Source: Desarmillaria ectypa (lineage: Eukaryota; Basidiomycota; Agaricomycetes; Agaricales; Physalacriaceae). Taken from it: a DNA stretch of 64,000 nucleotides. The stretch lies in assembly GCA_030407005.1 (NCBI GenBank), contig JAUDYN010000002.1, positions 1,302,001-1,366,000 of the forward strand, in the 5' to 3' direction. A program made the position numbers and the translations under genes. Each line of letters starts with the position of its first letter. Within the stretch, counting starts at the first letter, position 1. The notes beneath the pieces were generated by a model. That model did no database searches. It worked only from the letters and a program-made list of their open reading frames with translations, and had not been told where the DNA came from. Positions 22,857 through 32,896 of this stretch are shown in pieces.

Positions 22857-23701
22857 ATGAGTGGTCGACTCGCATCTTTCCGAGGCCCTTCAACGCCTAC
22901 TTCGTCCCCTGTTCAACGGCAACCTACCACACCAAAGTCGCCAGCCAGGTCTACCGAGTCAACTTACCATCGAAAGCTACGGGCGTGCTTACTCGAATTA
23001 CGCGGAGTAACAGAAACATGGGATGATCTCGTGCTCGTTGATGGATTGAAGGCTGCAAAGAGCCTCGTCGATACAAGAACCGAACTGGAGTGCGTTCTTA
23101 CGTGTCCTCACCTTGACGCACTACTTATTTTTGGTTTAGTAATGCCATTTCGCTGATTCCGGATCGACGACCAAGGACGCGTATAGTCGGACCGAAGCTG
23201 CTGCTCATGGACAAGCGAATATCCGAGCTAGATGCAGTCATAGCGAAACTAGTGCGAGCCTAATATTGCTTCTTCAACGCGTACTGACCGGTATACTTAG
23301 CAAAAGCAGTTTCGCAAAATGAATACTGTTATCGACACCATAGAAGGCCTTGTTGTAGAAGCTCATAAGAACAAAGGCTGGCAATGGGTGCAGCATGAAC
23401 CGCTTTGGGTGACATGGTCGCTGAATAAATTTGGTATGCGACTCAAGCGTATAAAGGTGCATTCCGTCTCAACAAATGCTTCCAAGTGACCTCTGTGCCA
23501 GACATTATACCTGCCTATCATCGTGAACTTACCACACACATGGATCTTGTCGATATCCTCCGAAGCCATTCCGTTTCTTTCGATGACTCTCGCAATATCA
23601 TTACGAAATGGACCGAGCAACCGTGGATAGAAGTTTCGGGATGGGAAGCCAAATGGGAGGATGTGTGCGCAGTAGAGATTGACCGATGGGAGGGGTTATG
23701 A
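22857..23701 (+). CDS. Conserved-looking hypothetical protein, 230 residues
   Basis: Four exons in phase: 22857-23089, 23140-23251, 23301-23433, 23487-23701. The N-terminal 35 residues are Ser/Pro/Thr-rich and basic (phospho-site-like, SPVQRQPTTPKSPARS). Then comes a helical region (LRACLLELRGVTETWDDLVL), a probable coiled coil around MDKRISELDAVIAKLQKQF, and a Trp-rich C-terminal part (GWQWVQHEPLWVTWS, ITKWTEQPWIEVSGWEAKW). No signal peptide or membrane segment. Layout suits a nuclear or cytoskeletal structural subunit, but I recognise no family, so no function is claimed. Clean splicing supports a functional gene. Confidence 0.65.
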
Positions 23702-23954
23702 AGGTATGCATAAATTCAATCTGTTTCCATACTCTAAAGATTGACGAATGGTCCAATAAAAGGCGACCTGAAAAACCGTTTCGAATGCAAATTGTGCTGG
23801 ACTGTCGTAAATCATAGCGACGCTGTTTTGGTTTCAAGCATTCGAAGATTAATACGCTGTTGTCAAATGCCTGCAAAGGCACAATGTAAGATAAATCTAG
23901 AGTCCTCGTTAGCAATTCAATATCATTTAGGATCCTCAGACACGCACTATACAA

Positions 23955-24697
23955 TCAAGAGGTGTGTTTTGGTGTTGAAGACGTCAAATTCTGCCACCAC
24001 GATACGCAGAAATGTGAAACTCTCATTTTCATGCCTTCCCAGTTGTCCAACGCAGGTCGCACGTCAAGGTAGAACGACAGATTGCTCTGCGCACCTTGAC
24101 TACGCCCCGTGTAAAAGTCAATTATGTACCGGGTGCGCGTCCCACAGCGATCCACAACCCAGTCGTGCCTGTCAAACGGTGCCGCATAGCTACGAGGCAA
24201 CAGTCAAGACCTGTAGTGCGATTGCAACGGAATCGCGAAACGCACCCTAAAAATGACTTGCACTTCGCCTTGGGACTCATATCCCCTGGTCGCCCCTTGA
24301 AATTAACGAGTTTAACTCCACCACAGGCTTCGCCCCCGCGCCCTGCCTCCCACTTCATGATCTCCGCCCACGCCCGCTCGTTGACGGCATTATGTATTGG
24401 CACAATAGTTTTCATATCCGCGGCCTGAGGATTGTGGTTCTTGCGATCCATTGCTGCGAAGAATTGAGCCTCTGACGGGTACACCCAGTTTCCGTCTGTA
24501 GCTTTGGGAATGGAAGAGAGTTCACGCTCCGTTGAGAGCTGGGGTGCGGAAGTGAATGATTTGGGCTGAGAAGAGGAGAACAGACGGGACCATGTCGAAC
24601 TAAAAGATGCTGATGACTCATGGGATGATGTTCCATGGTCGACTGGACATGTCTCTGTTTTTTTCTGAGCGCTGTGGTCGACGGGACAGCTGGACAT
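23955..24697 (-). CDS. CYC3: Holocytochrome c synthase (cytochrome c haem lyase)
   Basis: Attaches haem covalently to apocytochrome c in the mitochondrial intermembrane space. Starts at MSSCPVDH, with a second TCPVDHG: two CPV haem-regulatory motifs, as in the family. Then GNWVYPSEAQFFAAM, VPIHNAVNERAWAEIMKWE (with the conserved His), KLVNFKGRPGDMSPKA, PFDRHDWVVDRCGTRTRYII and YLDVRPALDNWEG. Two exons: 24246-24697 and 23955-24189; the junction restores LGYAAPFDRHDW. 228 residues, slightly short at the C-terminus. An in-frame upstream ATG at 24778 would add 27 basic residues; the CPV start is preferred because it is the family's usual beginning. Divergent from nitronate monooxygenase (265 bp). 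Confidence 0.93.
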
Positions 24698-24962
24698 CGA
24701 GGCACGAAGAAAGATTCGCTTCGGAAAATACCGGTTTGCGATCCGAATTCGTCTTTCCACGTGGATAGCTCTCGGCACTTTGAATGCCGGGCCTTCCTAA
24801 TTTTTCATTTTGATTGTTTGCCAGCTAGCAGATCACGGTTACAATGACCAGGGGGGTAGCTCGGTCATCAGTGTTAGTCTCATGACATAAACTCCGGCAG
24901 TTCGTCATTCTTTCCTCGCTTATAATGTTCTCACAGTTCCTTGTGTTCTACATTCCGCTGCC

Positions 24963-26569
24963 ATGCCTTCCTCATCTCCCATATTCTCGACACCCTTGAC
25001 AAAGCTGTTCAAAATTAACCATCCTGTCATGCTTGCAGGTCAGCCTCTTACGTTACTTGTCCCCTACCAATAATCACATATCGAATAGGAATGAACGTTG
25101 CTGCTGGACCTAGGCTCGCTGCTGCAGTTACCAACGCTGGTAAAGCAAGTTCTACTAATCATCATCTATTCATAACGGTGGCATATTTCCAGGCGGGATC
25201 GGTGTAATCGGTGGAGTTCAACAAACCCCCAAGTTTCTTCAAGGGTCCATCGAAGAGCTGAAAGGGTATCTAGAGGATAAGAACGCGCCTTTCGGTGTGG
25301 ACCTGCTGTTACCTCAAGTCGGCGGAAATGCGAGAAGAACGAACATAGATTACACTGGTGGTCAACTCTCCGAGCTCCTTGATGTAATCATCAACGGCGG
25401 CGCCAAGCTTTTCGTCTGTGCAGTGGGCGTACCCCCGAAGTGGGCGGTGGACAAGCTGCATGATGCTGGCATCGTTGTTATGAAGTAGGTCAACGTTCGC
25501 GTGTTCAGTATGTCCGTCTAACGTATTTATTCCTCCAGCATGATTGGGCATCCGAAGGTTTGTTGATCCCTAACAGTCGTCGGGTCGAGTTGAGTAAAGC
25601 CCAACATCGCAGCATGTAGCTAAAGCTCTGGCACAAGGTACGACATCACTTGACCGTATGCTGTGCTCGAACCCCATTTTGAGGCATCCAATTTTTTTTT
25701 CCAGGTGTCGACATCATTTGTGCCCAAGGCGGCGAAGGCGGCGGTCACACTGGGGAAACACCCTTTTCTATCCTCATTCCTGCCGTTGTAGACCTGTGCA
25801 AAGATGCTAGAAGTCCATTAACGGGAGAACCTGTTATCGTTGTAGCAGCCGGAGGAATTGCCGACGGAAGAGGTCTGGCTGCCTCACTAATGTTAGCATT
25901 ATTCTCAAGTTCTAGCGTCTACGTTAATCGTTAATTGCTTTGTGCAGGTATGGCGCCTCCGGTGTGTGGGTAGGCACACGTTTTGTTGCGAGCATTGAGG
26001 CCGGCGCGCCTCCCATTCACAAGCAGTCGATTGTGAAAGCCGGGTATGACGATATCTTTCGGACTGTCATATACACCGGGAGGCCTATGAGTGTTTTGAA
26101 GACACCGTATAACTCCGATTGGTATGCTTATCTGCCTGACCCCTCTGCTGCTCGGAAGCTAACTTGGTATCTAGGGAAACCAGACGTCGCGATGAGATAG
26201 AAAAGCTAACCTCGCAGGGTCTTGTACCGCACAATGTTGAGTTGGAGAAGTATCCAGAAAAATCGCTCCAGGGCCGTCCTTGTAAGTCGTCCGCTTATTC
26301 CTGGTGCGCAAATCTTATTGTATGCATGGCTTTAAGGGCTTATGGGGAGGGTGGCTGCATCTATCAAGGTCAGTCTCAGTACCACTCACTTATCACAAAC
26401 CGCTGATATCGTGCTATCTATACTGCAGGAAATCAAATGGGCCAAAGAGATGTGAGCAGAATTGTCGTTTTTGTTCTTTTATCTCTCATATCTTCATAGT
26501 GTCGACGAGTTGGTGATGACCGCGGCGAAGAGTCTTCAATCAGTGAATGGGCTTACTGCCAAGCTATAA
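24963..26569 (+). CDS. Nitronate monooxygenase (2-nitropropane dioxygenase family)
   Basis: FMN flavoprotein that oxidises alkyl nitronates (such as propionate 3-nitronate) to carbonyl compounds and nitrite. TIM-barrel landmarks: HPVMLAGMNVAAGPRLAAAV, GGIGVIGGVQQTP, FGVDLLLPQVGGNAR, VCAVGVPPKWAVDKL, AQGGEGGGHTGETP (phosphate-binding loop with the active-site His), VVAAGGIADGRGLAASLMYG and GVWVGTRFVAS. Eleven exons, all in phase: 24963-25038, 25089-25139, 25193-25484, 25539-25557, 25613-25637, 25705-25891, 25948-26121, 26175-26281, 26337-26368, 26429-26451, 26500-26569. 351 residues. Several exons are very short (19-32 nt). It sits just upstream of the DUF3445 gene on the same strand. Confidence 0.93.
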
Positions 26570-26738
26570 TGATGACGTGTCTTTCTTACTTATTCCAGTG
26601 TAAACTAGCTTCCAATACTGGCGTCGATAACAAGGAAGCATTCTTTATCTTAACCTGACTTGTCCCGTGAAGCTGGTATCTTTAACGGCATTCCGCAGGA
26701 CCAAATTCTTTATATCTTGTCTTCTGACCAGCCACAAT

Positions 26739-28009
26739 ATGCCAGTTCCCATGTTACTCTCTCCCTACGCATTCGGCCTCACATGCATCTTTGCATTGCT
26801 AGTCTACTATGTCAGGAGCAAATGCCAGCAACAGGCGCAGCTTCCAGATTACTTCAAGCTCTCAGGCGTCCCTCCACCGACACCTCTGCTTCACTTTGAC
26901 ATATCTAAAGCCAGACCCCGTCCTTATCGCCCATTTCGATGGCAGTATATCCAGCATATGTGTAAGTGTACCCAAAGGCACTTAGTCGTTTTTCACGTAT
27001 CTAATCCAATGTCGTGGGATAAAGCACTAAAGAAAATGGAGCCGGACTGGTGGCTCGAGCTCGAGTCGACGTACTGCGAGAGGATCGCCCAGAGGAAGGA
27101 GCTGTATGCCCGATACGGGAAGAAGATCGTCAATGCACTTCCTGGAAGTGAAGAAGCGTGCAGGGAGCTCATGGAGATGGTCATCCAGTTCCTCACGTGT
27201 CGATATCCCAATCAATTCATCTACGATGCCAACGACGGAGCCCTTGAGAATCGAATCCTCGGGACTGTAACCCAAACGCGCCACATTAATCCATTAATCG
27301 TCTTGCTCGAGAATGTCCCGGAAGATTTCCTCATTACCCAAGGAGACACAAAGACAGGACTGTACTCTCTACGCGCGGGTGTGTCTTGCTCGGCTGTCGG
27401 ATGGAATTTGGGTACGAAAATCGGGAAGAATCTCAGTGAGATACACATGCCGGTGCCGGATTACAAGGAGAGGATGGAGTTTTCCATGGATAGGTGGGCT
27501 TGGTCGGGTTGGTATGCTTATCTCCATGCGACTGATTGGGTTGCAGGTACTTTAAGAAGATGTCCTGCGAGAAGCCTATTCAGCGAGGATCATGGAATCT
27601 TGAGAAGGGTCAGCCGCTGTTTTTGCAGCCTGATACGCCGGAGTGGGCCGAACGCGAGGATCCCGATGCACAGGGACGAATGGATATCAGCGACGTAAAC
27701 CTTCGGGTTGATTGGCAGACACTCCGGCGACTGCCTGTGTCGAGGGCTATTGTATTCAACTTCAAGGCGCTCTTCACGCCTGTGGTGCAGTTTCGAGAGG
27801 AGCCGTACATTCCGAAGCTGTTGCTCAAGGTCCTAAGGGAGGGGAAGAAAGAGCTTTTGGAATATAAAGAGACGCGATTGGTTGAGCACGTCGTCAAGCC
27901 CAAACTGGAGCAGTGGGCTAAGGAGCAAGAAGATAAAGGATGGGTTCCAAAGTCCTGGGAGGAGAGAACGCTAGATGAAGATCCATTCTTCCCTGGTCGG
28001 CACTCTTGA
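26739..28009 (+). CDS. DUF3445 haem-dependent oxidative demethylase-like protein
   Basis: Member of DUF3445, the family of the alpha subunit of bacterial haem-dependent oxidative N-demethylase; the fungal substrate is unknown. The ATG at 26739 gives an N-terminal membrane anchor (LLSPYAFGLTCIFALLVYYV), then the PYRPFRWQYIQHMSLKKMEPDWW segment, IVLLENVPEDFLI, LRAGVSCSAVGWNL, the IHMPVPDYKERM loop, EKPIQRGSWNLE, and the Arg-containing NLRVDWQTLRRLPVSRAIVF segment. Three exons: 26739-26961, 27025-27493, 27547-28009; 384 residues. Tandem with nitronate monooxygenase, 169 bp apart. Confidence 0.85.
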
Positions 28010-28458
28010 TATCCTATTTGAAGGTACATCGGAAAGAGGTTCATTTTCGTCAGTCATTAATGAATGCACGTTACACAAAAACGGAATTCGACGCATTGAT
28101 GCCAGCAAAGTAGTATAAGAAAAGCACTACATCGTCGGGCGTCGTCTGTCGTTGTGTGTCCTTAATTCTGATTGAAACGGCTTTCATGGGCATAAGGTGT
28201 GCCATGCGCATTGCTAAGAAAAAGTAATCACCCGCCATTCAGGAGAAGGTACGGCGACTAGGTGCGGATTCACCTAAACCCAAGAGTAGGCAACTTGACG
28301 CGCTACCATTGCACTACGATGACACTCAGTGAGTGAATCCACAATCACCCAATGCGATCCAGGATAGTCATGATCACGCTGGGCCTCGCACCACGGAGAA
28401 AAGTGCAGTCAAATAAAAATACAGAGCTCACGTTCCTCCACAATATAGCTGGTAATAA
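28010..28458. other. Convergent intergenic region
   Basis: 450 bp between the convergent ends of the DUF3445 gene and the metallophosphoesterase. Expected to hold two 3' UTRs; no gene recognised. Confidence 0.35.
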
Positions 28459-29467
28459 TCACCAATTTCGAAGATCTACGATGGTAGCACTGGGCTTTTT
28501 TTTCATTGCCGCATTCACAGAAACGCGTCCTCCGTCATTAATTGATGCCCCACAGGCCTCGTGAATGTGTCCAAAGACATGTAATCTGCATTTCTCGAGG
28601 ATATTCATTCTCTCGGCCAGCTCTTCGCATCCAGCTGACTTTCCTCTCCTCGTCGTGTCATGGATTTTGTGGGGTGGTGTATGTGTGAGCAGTATCTCGG
28701 TATCAAGTGGTATTTTCCGGCCGATTTCTGCAACCCAGTTATGTCAGTCTATAGGGTTTAAAAGAAGGGCTCGTACTTTGTCCTTGACGACTGCCTCGGT
28801 ACTGGAACGCTCCTACTGCCTTGTACACCGAAGAGCCCTTTACGATATCAGGTTCCGTCATCGTCGACCTTGAGTGAGGCGCACCGGCGATCCAAAGACC
28901 TTCCACTCCTTCCCTGCAGACGTTCGAAATATTAGAGACTCGTATTCCAGATAGCACAATCCGCCGTTTTGAAACTCGTCGCTTTTCAAGTATTCTTTGA
29001 GCTCATTGTATTCCTGTTAACGTCAGGCATAGTCAAAGGGCCATCTTGTAACATACTTTGGTTGATATTGTGTCCAGGTACGGATCCAGCGCCATCTATG
29101 TCATTAATCGCGAGTTTAATACACAATACACATCGGCCCAAAACGCACGTCGTGGTTCCCAGCAATACATCTGACAGGATATCAGCTAAAGCTGTGAGAT
29201 GCAGGTCAAGACTCACATTTTAGTTGGATGAGACTGTGAGTTCAACCAATTCATCGCGTGGTGCATCTCTTTGACAGTTCCCCACATCGTCAAGTCGCCG
29301 GCATGGAGTAGTACATCACCATCCGGCAAAGGATATTCGTTGGAATGAGTGTCCGAGATGCAAACAAACCGAGTCCAGTCTTCGCTAGGCTTTGGTGGAA
29401 TATGTCCAGGCAGGAAACAGACACGAGCAGAATCACTGGATAAGATGTTACCAGAGTGAGCGGTCAT
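28459..29467 (-). CDS. Calcineurin-like metallophosphoesterase (MPPED-like)
   Basis: Predicted dinuclear-metal phosphodiesterase; substrate unknown. All five blocks of the fold are visible in order: FVCISDTHSNEYPLP, DVLLHAGDLTMWG, IAGNHDVRFG, EILLTHTPPHKIHD and HVFGHIHEACG, plus the ELKEYLKSDEFQNGGLCYLE helix and GAFQYRG typical of the MPPED branch. Exons: 29217-29467, 29125-29170, 28885-29013, 28777-28837, 28459-28727; 251 residues. The intron after exon 2 is 111 nt and could hide another small exon (an open stretch with DGAGSVPGHNINQ lies there), so residues 98-100 or so are the least certain. Divergent from the alpha/beta hydrolase with start codons 58 bp apart. Confidence 0.88.
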
Positions 29468-29525
29468 GAAGGGAGAAGTCAAGGGGCATGATGTCAATCG
29501 TTGATTCGGTTGACCCCGTGCCACG
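29468..29525. promoter_or_regulatory. 58-bp head-to-head gap between two start codons
   Basis: Only 58 bp lie between the ATGs of the metallophosphoesterase (minus) and the alpha/beta hydrolase (plus). Either the promoters overlap the opposite coding sequence or transcripts overlap, unless one start codon is misplaced. No TATA box in the gap. Confidence 0.45.
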
Positions 29526-30903
29526 ATGTCTGTGGAAGACTGGCCCTCGATTTTCGATCTTTCCTCTTGCGTCCGTCGCGGTCTTTGTCCTGTTACTGAA
29601 ATCCAGAATACCACGACATTCGAGAGCCATTCTCTGTATTTCGAACAACATGGAACTGGTCCAGAGAAGCTGGTCTTCGTTATGGGGTAATCCAGCATTT
29701 CTCTCGAGTTCGAAGGCGACTGAGAGCTGGTTTCGTAGGCTCAATAGCAGTTCATTCGCGTGGGCGCTGCAAGTTGCGCATTTCAGCAAGCTTCCTCAGT
29801 ACTCTGTCCTCGTCTTTGATAATCGCGGTGTTGGATACAGCGGCGTTCCAAGGGGGCCCTTCACGTAAGCCTAGCATCCAGTACTATTAAACACTTACCA
29901 CGATGACTGGCGTGGTGGCCCAACTTTAATTTTCAGTCCTTTGGTTCATCTTATTTATTCTAGTACAGGACTAGCGCCATGGCAGAAGACCTTATCGCGC
30001 TTTTGGATTACATTGGTTGGAAGGAACCCAGAGGAATACATATCATCGGTTTGTCTCTTGGCGGCATGATAGCACAAGGTGTGACCATTTACGGAGCTAC
30101 ATGATTCGTTGACTGAACCTCCGCAGAGGTGGCTTATCGAATCCCAGAACGGGTCACGTCCCTGACTTTGGGCGTCACTACACCCGGGGGATATCCATGG
30201 ACCAACTTTCCACCAGTACGTCTACTTCGGTAGGGGCTCATCATGATCCAGCTAAACGTTGCCTTTGCAGTGGAAGGGATTTATAGGACTCTTGAAGTGC
30301 GCATTCGATACCTTCCTAAACGATTTTTGACCGTCTCTCTAGAGCCACATTCACCAAAGACCTCACCATCAAGATCCCTATTATACACGACATGGTTTTT
30401 ACCAAATCCTGGCTCGAAGACAAAGATGAAGAGGATCCTAGTAGAACCAACCGAGAACGCGAAACAGAGGTATTTTAGGTGATCCAGTTTTCCTAAGATT
30501 CTTGACGAGCTTACATCTTGGCAGGTGCTCAGGAAACGCATAAATATGACCAAGCCACAAACTCTTCTAGGAACTATATATCAGATGTGCGCTGGTCTCA
30601 CACACCATGTTACTCCGGATCGACTGCGGAAAATTTCTTGCTCCGTCCCTAAGGTTCGTTCTTTGTAAATTGCATCAAGTTTGATTCCCATCCTTCCATC
30701 AGGTTCTTCTTGTAACAGGAGACGAAGACAACTTGGTGAAATCAGATAACACTTTCTACCTCAAGCGACACATGCCTGAGGCGGAGTTGGTGCAATGGGA
30801 GAACACTGGACATGCCATTCACTATCAACGCCGATGTGAATTCAATGCTTTGATTGAACGGATGGTCAAGGAAGGTCGGGAGAAAGCGCTGCAGCGAGAC
30901 TAG
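29526..30903 (+). CDS. Alpha/beta hydrolase
   Basis: Serine hydrolase fold; substrate unknown (esterase, epoxide or enol-lactone hydrolase types share the fold). Landmarks: LVFVMGLNSSSFAW (oxyanion region), YSVLVFDNRGVGYSGVPRGP, DLIALLDYIGWKEPRGIHII then the nucleophile elbow GLSLGGMIAQ, YRIPERVTSLTLGVTTPGGY, a lid region around MVFTKSWLEDKDEEDP, the acid in LLVTGDEDNLV and the His in ENTGHAIHY. Eight exons in phase: 29526-29686, 29739-29864, 29969-30078, 30127-30215, 30271-30296, 30343-30469, 30525-30653, 30703-30903; 322 residues. No signal peptide, so intracellular. Confidence 0.92.
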
Positions 30904-32161
30904 ATCATTACATTAGACATTTACCCTACACTTCGAAGTTACTTTTTTTCCCGGAATATTATGTATTCACTTGTCATAGCCCTATCGAGAGTCACGGGAA
31001 GGGCGTGTCGGTCAGTCAATGGCGATAACACGTTCATGTTTAATCACAATTGACTTGGTTTGCTGATCCTCTCGCATAGAGGCATTGCACAAGTTCGAAA
31101 CGTGTCGTGTGGATGTACTTGGGTCCGATTTTCGCTACCAAGTCAAAACAGCTTCTAGGCAGCCATCATGTGTACTTTTCACTGGTTCCTGTGGCAGAAC
31201 TGATGTTGGAATATTCAGGTACTGCGAGCGGCCCTTGTGTCTAACCAACTCTCTCAACATCTACAAACAGTGGTCAAAATCGTCCTTGGAGGTGGTATAG
31301 CGCGTCGATACACGTCCGCTCTTTGTAAATTTGGCGCCTGCTCATGATTCCTTTCATAAGCTGTTTAAATTTCTGCCCTGGCATCGGGTTCAATACTTTT
31401 CTAGGATGAAGATTCAAGTGACTTCTATCGCAATAGTACCGGGAACGCTCTCATAACTAGGATTCGTGTCAATTTACGTCCTACGCGTTTACTTCAAAAC
31501 GGTGAGCTATGCTTCCTGCTTCAAGCTTCAAGACTCTGGGGGTGGGTGCTACGTACCTCTGACCGAGCTCTCTCCAAACAGCAAGTGAACAATGTGCTGC
31601 CTGATATAACTGAAGTACACATGGAGCTATATTCGATGGTGCCACCGCATGGCATATAGGATCCAATTCTGGAAGAACGGCTCTATGTGAGGAGTAACGC
31701 CATGATTACTTATGGTTGATCACCGTGGTCAAGTCATGTTTCCATGGCTATTCTGACGCAGACTACGGTAATTGGCGCAAAAGATCCATTTTTTTTATCA
31801 GCCATTTTGCTGACGGAGGAGAACAACTTGGAAGAAACGTTCTGAGATCTATACATGCTTCCTGGTTCCGTATCGCCCTCGCCTGTCAATCTCCCACGGC
31901 TGATAGGACTTAGTCGATGAGCAATGTTTCTACGAACATTCGTCCTCGCGGCTTTCTACCGTTAATTAGTATCTCCACCTGCACTGATATTGCGACCTCC
32001 GCGTTGGCGGACGTCGTCCGACTACTCGCGCCCATGTGATTCGATCCCTCCACACGATCTCGTTTCTGGCCCTCCTAGCACTCGGCTGTCATATCAACAA
32101 ATTCTCGTTACCCCCATGATATCAGCATCGACCTTTGTGTTCGCCAGAGGGACAACGTGTT
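30904..32161. other. No gene recognised
   Basis: About 1.26 kb with only short frames; no motif, RNA gene or repeat recognised. The left end is the 3' flank of the alpha/beta hydrolase. Confidence 0.3.
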
Positions 32162-32603
32162 CTAGAGGCACTCGTAATAACAGCGAATGATGAATGATGC
32201 TATGATGCGCGATGATGTCTTGGCTTCTTTGCCCCGCTTCTTCAAAAGTGGAGTCAAGGTAGTCATGTAACTTTCGTTAAGGTCTTCCAGCACCCTATCA
32301 TTTTCCTGATGACCTGGCAGTGCGCGTGCGGCACCGGGCCTCGCTCCAACCCAGTGGATAGAAGATGGATCGACACCACGGGCTCCTACGGCCTCGACAA
32401 TCAAATGGATACTTGTTCATGGGATGGAGCTGATCCATCGAAATAGCGCAGCACCAATGTGAAATAGGATTTACCTCGGTACTTCTTGGCCATATGAAGT
32501 CATACGATAACTTACTGACTCCAGAAACCAGTCTAGATTTGGCGCTTTTAGCAGATACTTTCCTGTTCACAGTGGTTGGCAGAAATTGCTGCTTTTTAGC
32601 CAT
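32162..32603 (-). CDS. Small hypothetical protein, 119 residues
   Basis: Two exons in phase: 32475-32603 and 32162-32392. A basic N-terminus (MAKKQQFLPTTVNRKVSAKS) is followed by HWVGARPGAARALPG and an amphipathic helix VLEDLNESYMTTLTPLLKKR. No family recognised; basic charge suggests a nucleic-acid-associated or ribosomal-type protein, but this is a guess. An alternative acceptor near 32430 would give a different C-terminus ending at 32298. Confidence 0.4.
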
Positions 32604-32835
32604 GCCAGATAGGGCCTAATCATGTTTCTCAACACTGTTGGGTGACGTGTACTGATTTTCACAACGCTTGGAATGAATGTTACCCAACCACCGTATGTGA
32701 TTCATCTCACTGGAAAATCTCGGAAGTATTTACACAATTTCACCCCAAGAAGTGATCGCAAAAACCGCAATAATTTCGGACAGCCTGTCGGCCCAACCGG
32801 CATCCTGAAGAACCGCAGTCCCACTTATCGACAAT

Positions 32836-32847
32836 TATATATAAAAG
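32836..32847 (+). promoter_or_regulatory. TATA-like box of the intradiol dioxygenase
   Basis: TATATATAAAAG sits about 50-60 bp upstream of the start codon at 32897. This close TATA box is typical of strongly regulated, inducible fungal genes. Confidence 0.55.
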
Positions 32848-32896
32848 ACACTTTGAATGGCTGGAGTTGGTCACCAGCCGGCATTTGCACCTCTTC

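Noticed and set aside
26667..26738. An earlier start for the DUF3445 protein 24 codons upstream
   Set aside because: The codon there is GTG, not ATG; the ATG at 26739 gives a clean N-terminal membrane anchor.
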